Shown here in pieces: positions 61,071 to 64,000 of a stretch of DNA of 64,000 nt. Below the pieces are notes generated by a model that searched no databases, was not told where the DNA came from, and saw only the letters and a list, made by a program, of their open reading frames with translations. The first letter of the stretch is position 1. Each line of letters opens with the position of its first letter. The stretch covers positions 7,322-71,321 of the forward strand of contig NZ_JAVLBQ010000012.1 of the NCBI RefSeq assembly GCF_031581265.1, in the 5' to 3' direction. The DNA comes from Gracilimonas sp031581265. GTDB taxonomy: Bacteria > Bacteroidota > Rhodothermia > Balneolales > Balneolaceae. Both the position numbers and the translations under genes were made by a program.

Positions 61071-61245
61071 GAGGTTTACTTTATTTTGAGATTATCGCAA
61101 GAATATGGACACTTTTGGAGTATTCAAAACCTTAAAAATATTTTGTAACAAAGTGCCTTTGATGCACTCTTGTTTATAGCTAAAAGGTGAGATTAATGCT
61201 TACATACCCGAACAAATAGTCAACTTAAATCCTTATAGCTGAACT

Positions 61246-61276
61246 AAAGCCCCGAGAGTGATATTTCGGGGCTTTT
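61246..61276 (-). terminator. terminator hairpin after the TonB receptor gene
   Basis: AAAGCCCCGA and TTCGGGGCTTTT form a strong GC stem 7 bp past the receptor stop. The T-run is better on the plus strand, but the only gene that ends here is on the minus strand. Confidence 0.75.
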
Positions 61277-61282
61277 ATATTT

Positions 61283-63526
61283 TTAGAAGTACACTCGATA
61301 TAACAAACTTACGTTAATACCTGGTTCAGGCCTCAAATCCTTAATCCGTGAAAGGTGATTATAATATTCACGATTCAATAGGTTGTTGGCATTCAGAGAG
61401 AAAGTATGCAGTAATTTACCTCCCTCAATTCTGTATTGAGCAAAAAGATCTAATAAAGTATATCCATCGGTTGGAGTTTCAAATTCACCGGTTCTTTTTT
61501 GCTTGGTAGCTACACGTAATCTGCTTCCAAGCTCCAGCCTATCTTTAGTGTATTTGAATGATAATTTTCCTTTAGCCGGTGGTATCTGGGGGAGTGGGCG
61601 GGTATCATCATTGTAACCGCTTTGAATTTGTTCTTGTTCAGTAACATTTCGTAAAGCCTTGGTATAGCTTAAAGAAGTGTTCAAAACAAAATTATTGAAT
61701 AACTGCATCTCACCGGAGAACTCTACCCCATAAAGTTGAGCTTCGGCACCTACAAATTGATAATCATTTAAATCAGGTCTTCGATTGTTTTGTCTGCCGG
61801 TGTCACGGGCATATAAGTAATTACTGAAACCATTATGGAAGCCAGCCATTTCAGCTGACCCCTTGTCGGATTGATAGCGTATAAATATTTCTTTGGCTAA
61901 ACCCCGCTCAGGGTCTAATTCGGGATTCCCAATTTCATAGGAATAGGAAGCAAGATGGGGCCCTTCAGAATAGAGTTCTTCCAGTGAGGGTGCCCGAAAA
62001 GAGTGAAGCACACTGGTTCCAATTGAGTAGTTACTGTTAATGGAATAGATGGCAGCAACCGAACTTGAAAGAGCTTGAAAACTACGTTCCCTGATATTCC
62101 CAATTCTGGAGTCTGGATCATTTTCATCGGGTTGATTGAGTACCCAGTCATAACGAAGTCCGGCCTCGAGGTGAAGATTACCAAAATCAGCCTCTTCGAT
62201 CATATATGCACCGAATTTGTAACTGTCCGAATCGGGTGTACCGGCGCCAATGATGGCGTAATCTTCAATTTCACCCCAAAGCCCAAAAGACCCGCTTTCA
62301 ATGAATCCAAGACCATTATGCTTTACTTTTAAGTCGGCATTGGTGGTTACTAAGCCAAACTGCGTACCAAGGGCCCCACTGGATTCAATTTCTCGATGAG
62401 TATAATTTTTAATGGAAAGATCACCTTCAATAACTTTTAAAAAGTCTTTATTCAATAAAATCTCAGATTTAAGATCGTATTGATATTTTTCCATTTCAAT
62501 ATCTACTCCGTTCGGGTGTCCGTTGGGATCCGGTGGAATACCATAATTATTGAAATACGTACTGAAGGCTCCTCCCAGATACCCCCAATTTCTTACCCAG
62601 CTTAAGCCTACCGCATTGTTGGTAGCGTCGTAATAGGTATTGTCTACTTCACCAAGGGGAGTGGAATAGTTTCCGGCTGTTCGTCCATTAAGATCGAGGC
62701 TGAGTGCAAAATTATTGTAGGGGATAGTGGCATCAAATGCACCGGATAGTCCTTTGCTGACAGACTCTCCGTTTAAGGTTAAATTTCCCGTAAATCGAGC
62801 GGGTACACTGGTTTCAATTTGATTTCTCACTACATTAATTACCCCTCCAATAGCATTAGCTCCGTAGGCTAAAGCCTGTGGACCCCTGGCAATTTCAACT
62901 TCCTGGGCCGAAATGGGATCAATGGTGACGGCATGATCGGAAGACTGTGCCGAGACGTCTCCGGAGCGTACACCATCTTGTAAAATCAGCACCCGTTCAT
63001 CTCCTAAACCGCGAATTACGGGGCGGCCGGGAGCACTACCCATTTTTCGTTCATCAAAACCGGCTAAATTAGAGAGAGTTTCCGAAAGCGTGTTTCCAAG
63101 GTTGCGCCGCAAATCACTGCCAAACACTTTTTTTGAGGCGTGTTCCAGATTCGAACCTTCCAGGTTTTCCTGAGCTCCAACTACATCTACTGATTGAGAA
63201 CCAAGAACGGTGGGGCGGAGTTGGATATCAACCGTCTCATCGGCTTCTTTAATTGAAATTTCTTTGGTTTGTGTTCGATACCCAATGCGATGTGCAGTAA
63301 GGGTGAAATTACCGGCAGGAACGTTTTTTATCTGGTATTTGCCGTCAACATCTGCTACGGCCGTTCGGTTTAATTCCTCAAGGTGCAGGTAAGCAAATGA
63401 TATCGGTTCTCCGGTTTCAGAGTCAGTGACTTTTCCCGATAAAATATAACTGTCTCCGGCAAGAGCACTTGTATGTGCAAATGCTCCCACCAAAAACAGT
63501 ATGAATAAGAAAGTTAGCTTCTTCAA
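61283..63526 (-). CDS. TonB-dependent outer-membrane receptor
   Basis: Outer-membrane receptor of 747 residues. Signal peptide to about residue 23; a CarboxypepD_reg-like domain (about 28-105; YILSGKVTDSETGEPISFAYLH), plug domain (about 120-225; LSETLSNLAGFDERKMGSAPGRPVIRGLGDERVLILQDGVRSGD, with SVDVVGAQ as a likely TonB-box-like part), then a 22-stranded barrel ending VSLLYRVYF, with terminal Phe. VRSGDVSAQSSDHAVTI resembles zinc/ZnuD-like and other metal-type receptors. Its TTG start overlaps the stop of the upstream histidine-rich lipoprotein gene (TTGA), so both are translated together; metal uptake is plausible. Confidence 0.9.
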   Translation of the reverse strand: MKKLTFLFILFLVGAFAHTSALAGDSYILSGKVTDSETGEPISFAYLHLEELNRTAVADVDGKYQIKNVPAGNFTLTAHRIGYRTQTKEISIKEADETVDIQLRPTVLGSQSVDVVGAQENLEGSNLEHASKKVFGSDLRRNLGNTLSETLSNLAGFDERKMGSAPGRPVIRGLGDERVLILQDGVRSGDVSAQSSDHAVTIDPISAQEVEIARGPQALAYGANAIGGVINVVRNQIETSVPARFTGNLTLNGESVSKGLSGAFDATIPYNNFALSLDLNGRTAGNYSTPLGEVDNTYYDATNNAVGLSWVRNWGYLGGAFSTYFNNYGIPPDPNGHPNGVDIEMEKYQYDLKSEILLNKDFLKVIEGDLSIKNYTHREIESSGALGTQFGLVTTNADLKVKHNGLGFIESGSFGLWGEIEDYAIIGAGTPDSDSYKFGAYMIEEADFGNLHLEAGLRYDWVLNQPDENDPDSRIGNIRERSFQALSSSVAAIYSINSNYSIGTSVLHSFRAPSLEELYSEGPHLASYSYEIGNPELDPERGLAKEIFIRYQSDKGSAEMAGFHNGFSNYLYARDTGRQNNRRPDLNDYQFVGAEAQLYGVEFSGEMQLFNNFVLNTSLSYTKALRNVTEQEQIQSGYNDDTRPLPQIPPAKGKLSFKYTKDRLELGSRLRVATKQKRTGEFETPTDGYTLLDLFAQYRIEGGKLLHTFSLNANNLLNREYYNHLSRIKDLRPEPGINVSLLYRVYF

Positions 63527-63999
63527 TTATTGAGCGCTTCTACATGAACGTGAATATCCTGTGTAGTAAAATCAGAGTGATCACCGTGCATGAGCATTAA
63601 TCTCATATCAGTGATACCTTCCGATTCGGCATGAAGATGAAAACTCCATTTACCGTCCTCTGAATGTTGTTCAAATTCAGCTATACCGCTTTCATCAAAT
63701 TCAACACCGAGGCTGACTTCTTCTTCATCAGGTTGAAATTCGTCACCGTCATCGTCAAGGAAGAAAATGGTGATAAGATCGGTTTCTTCACCGGGTGCAA
63801 GTTCAAACTCTCCGGTTATACTCTCGCCGGGGAGTTGTTCAACTATGATTTGACCATTCATTTTAAGAACAAATCCTTCCGGATCTGAATGTTCTTCCTC
63901 TTCACCGGAGGTAGAATTGGAGCAGGCTGCAGTGAATGAAACTAAAAGTAGTAGTGTGAAAACTGATTTTATGTAATAAGATAAATTGAATTTTTTCAT
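63523..63999 (-). CDS. histidine/acidic-rich lipoprotein coupled to the TonB receptor
   Basis: Lipoprotein of 158 residues: hydrophobic N-terminus ending SFTAACSNS (lipobox Cys about 26), then an acidic segment GEEEEHSDPEG, a beta-rich middle, and a C-terminal part with many His (EQHSEDGKWSFHLHAESEG, LMHGDHSD, DIHVHVE). Such His/Asp/Glu-rich surface lipoproteins can bind Zn or Cu. No family name is recalled. It is translationally coupled to the TonB-dependent receptor. The ATG is at 63997-63999, so the gene is complete, but promoter and upstream genes lie outside. Confidence 0.72.
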   Translation of the reverse strand: MKKFNLSYYIKSVFTLLLLVSFTAACSNSTSGEEEEHSDPEGFVLKMNGQIIVEQLPGESITGEFELAPGEETDLITIFFLDDDGDEFQPDEEEVSLGVEFDESGIAEFEQHSEDGKWSFHLHAESEGITDMRLMLMHGDHSDFTTQDIHVHVEALNN

Positions 64000-64000
64000 G

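Noticed and set aside
1..64000. tRNA, rRNA, CRISPR, prophage, toxin-antitoxin or classical defence locus
   Set aside because: Intergenic regions were read for cloverleaf-like sequence, regular repeats and characteristic proteins; none was found. Small degenerate cases cannot be excluded without a tRNA/covariance search.

Overview
The window looks like chromosomal DNA of a free-living, probably marine, Gram-negative heterotroph of the Balneolota/Rhodothermota/Bacteroidota sphere. The inference rests on the gene repertoire: a TonB-dependent receptor with a carboxypeptidase-regulatory N-terminus, DUF5916 and sortilin-like propeller exoproteins, M14 exopeptidase, YceI proteins, azurin, NfeD/SPFH genes and weak Shine-Dalgarno sequences. 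The strain is not identified. No rRNA, tRNA, CRISPR array, phage or transposase gene was seen, although several REP-like and other dispersed repeats are present.

Layout. 1-5.7 kb: tail of an SDR/DUF2867 gene, pdxB, a pyrimidine-nucleoside phosphorylase, then a tight operon of PspA, two coiled-coil proteins (one membrane-anchored) and an enoyl-CoA hydratase. 5.8-11.5 kb: CorC/HlyC protein, Ycf46-like AAA+ ATPase, a frameshifted 6-phosphofructokinase, an SDR protein and azurin. 11.6-18.6 kb: TetR-TolC-HlyD-ATPase-ATPase-permease-permease exporter of YbhGFSR type, with a candidate TetR operator and a frameshift in the first ATPase. 18.6-25.3 kb: the most interesting block. On the minus strand lie a GAF histidine kinase, a beta-propeller lipoprotein, an LCIB-type (theta) carbonic anhydrase and isocitrate dehydrogenase; diverging from these are a LysR regulator, the bicarbonate transporter SbtA and its PII-like partner SbtB. 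No Rubisco or carboxysome gene is in view, so this looks like a bicarbonate-handling module in a heterotroph.

25.3-40.8 kb: DEAD-box RNA helicase with a long leader, hisI, yidD-cysS-folE surrounded by REP-like pairs, Dabb and Smr proteins, a membrane MutS-like ATPase, YceI plus an outer-membrane barrel, a tandem dispersed repeat, a second YceI, HisN overlapping an M1-like protein that has lost its HEXXH motif, and an NTF2-like exported protein. 40.8-50.7 kb: a 1043-residue sortilin-like propeller, a glycosidase-like lipoprotein, NfeD with two SPFH proteins, an ABC exporter, and a membrane protein with 30-residue tandem repeats whose N-terminus is frameshifted. 50.8-64 kb: PLP ammonia-lyase, DUF5916 protein, M14 peptidase, a serine hydrolase split by an in-frame stop, PepSY protein, amidohydrolase, ogt, and a TonB receptor with a histidine-rich lipoprotein.

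Four genes are interrupted: one by a 5-bp tandem duplication, two by apparent single-base losses in 5-base homopolymers, and one by a CAA-to-TAA-like nonsense change. Whether these are biological or sequencing/assembly errors cannot be decided from the sequence alone.
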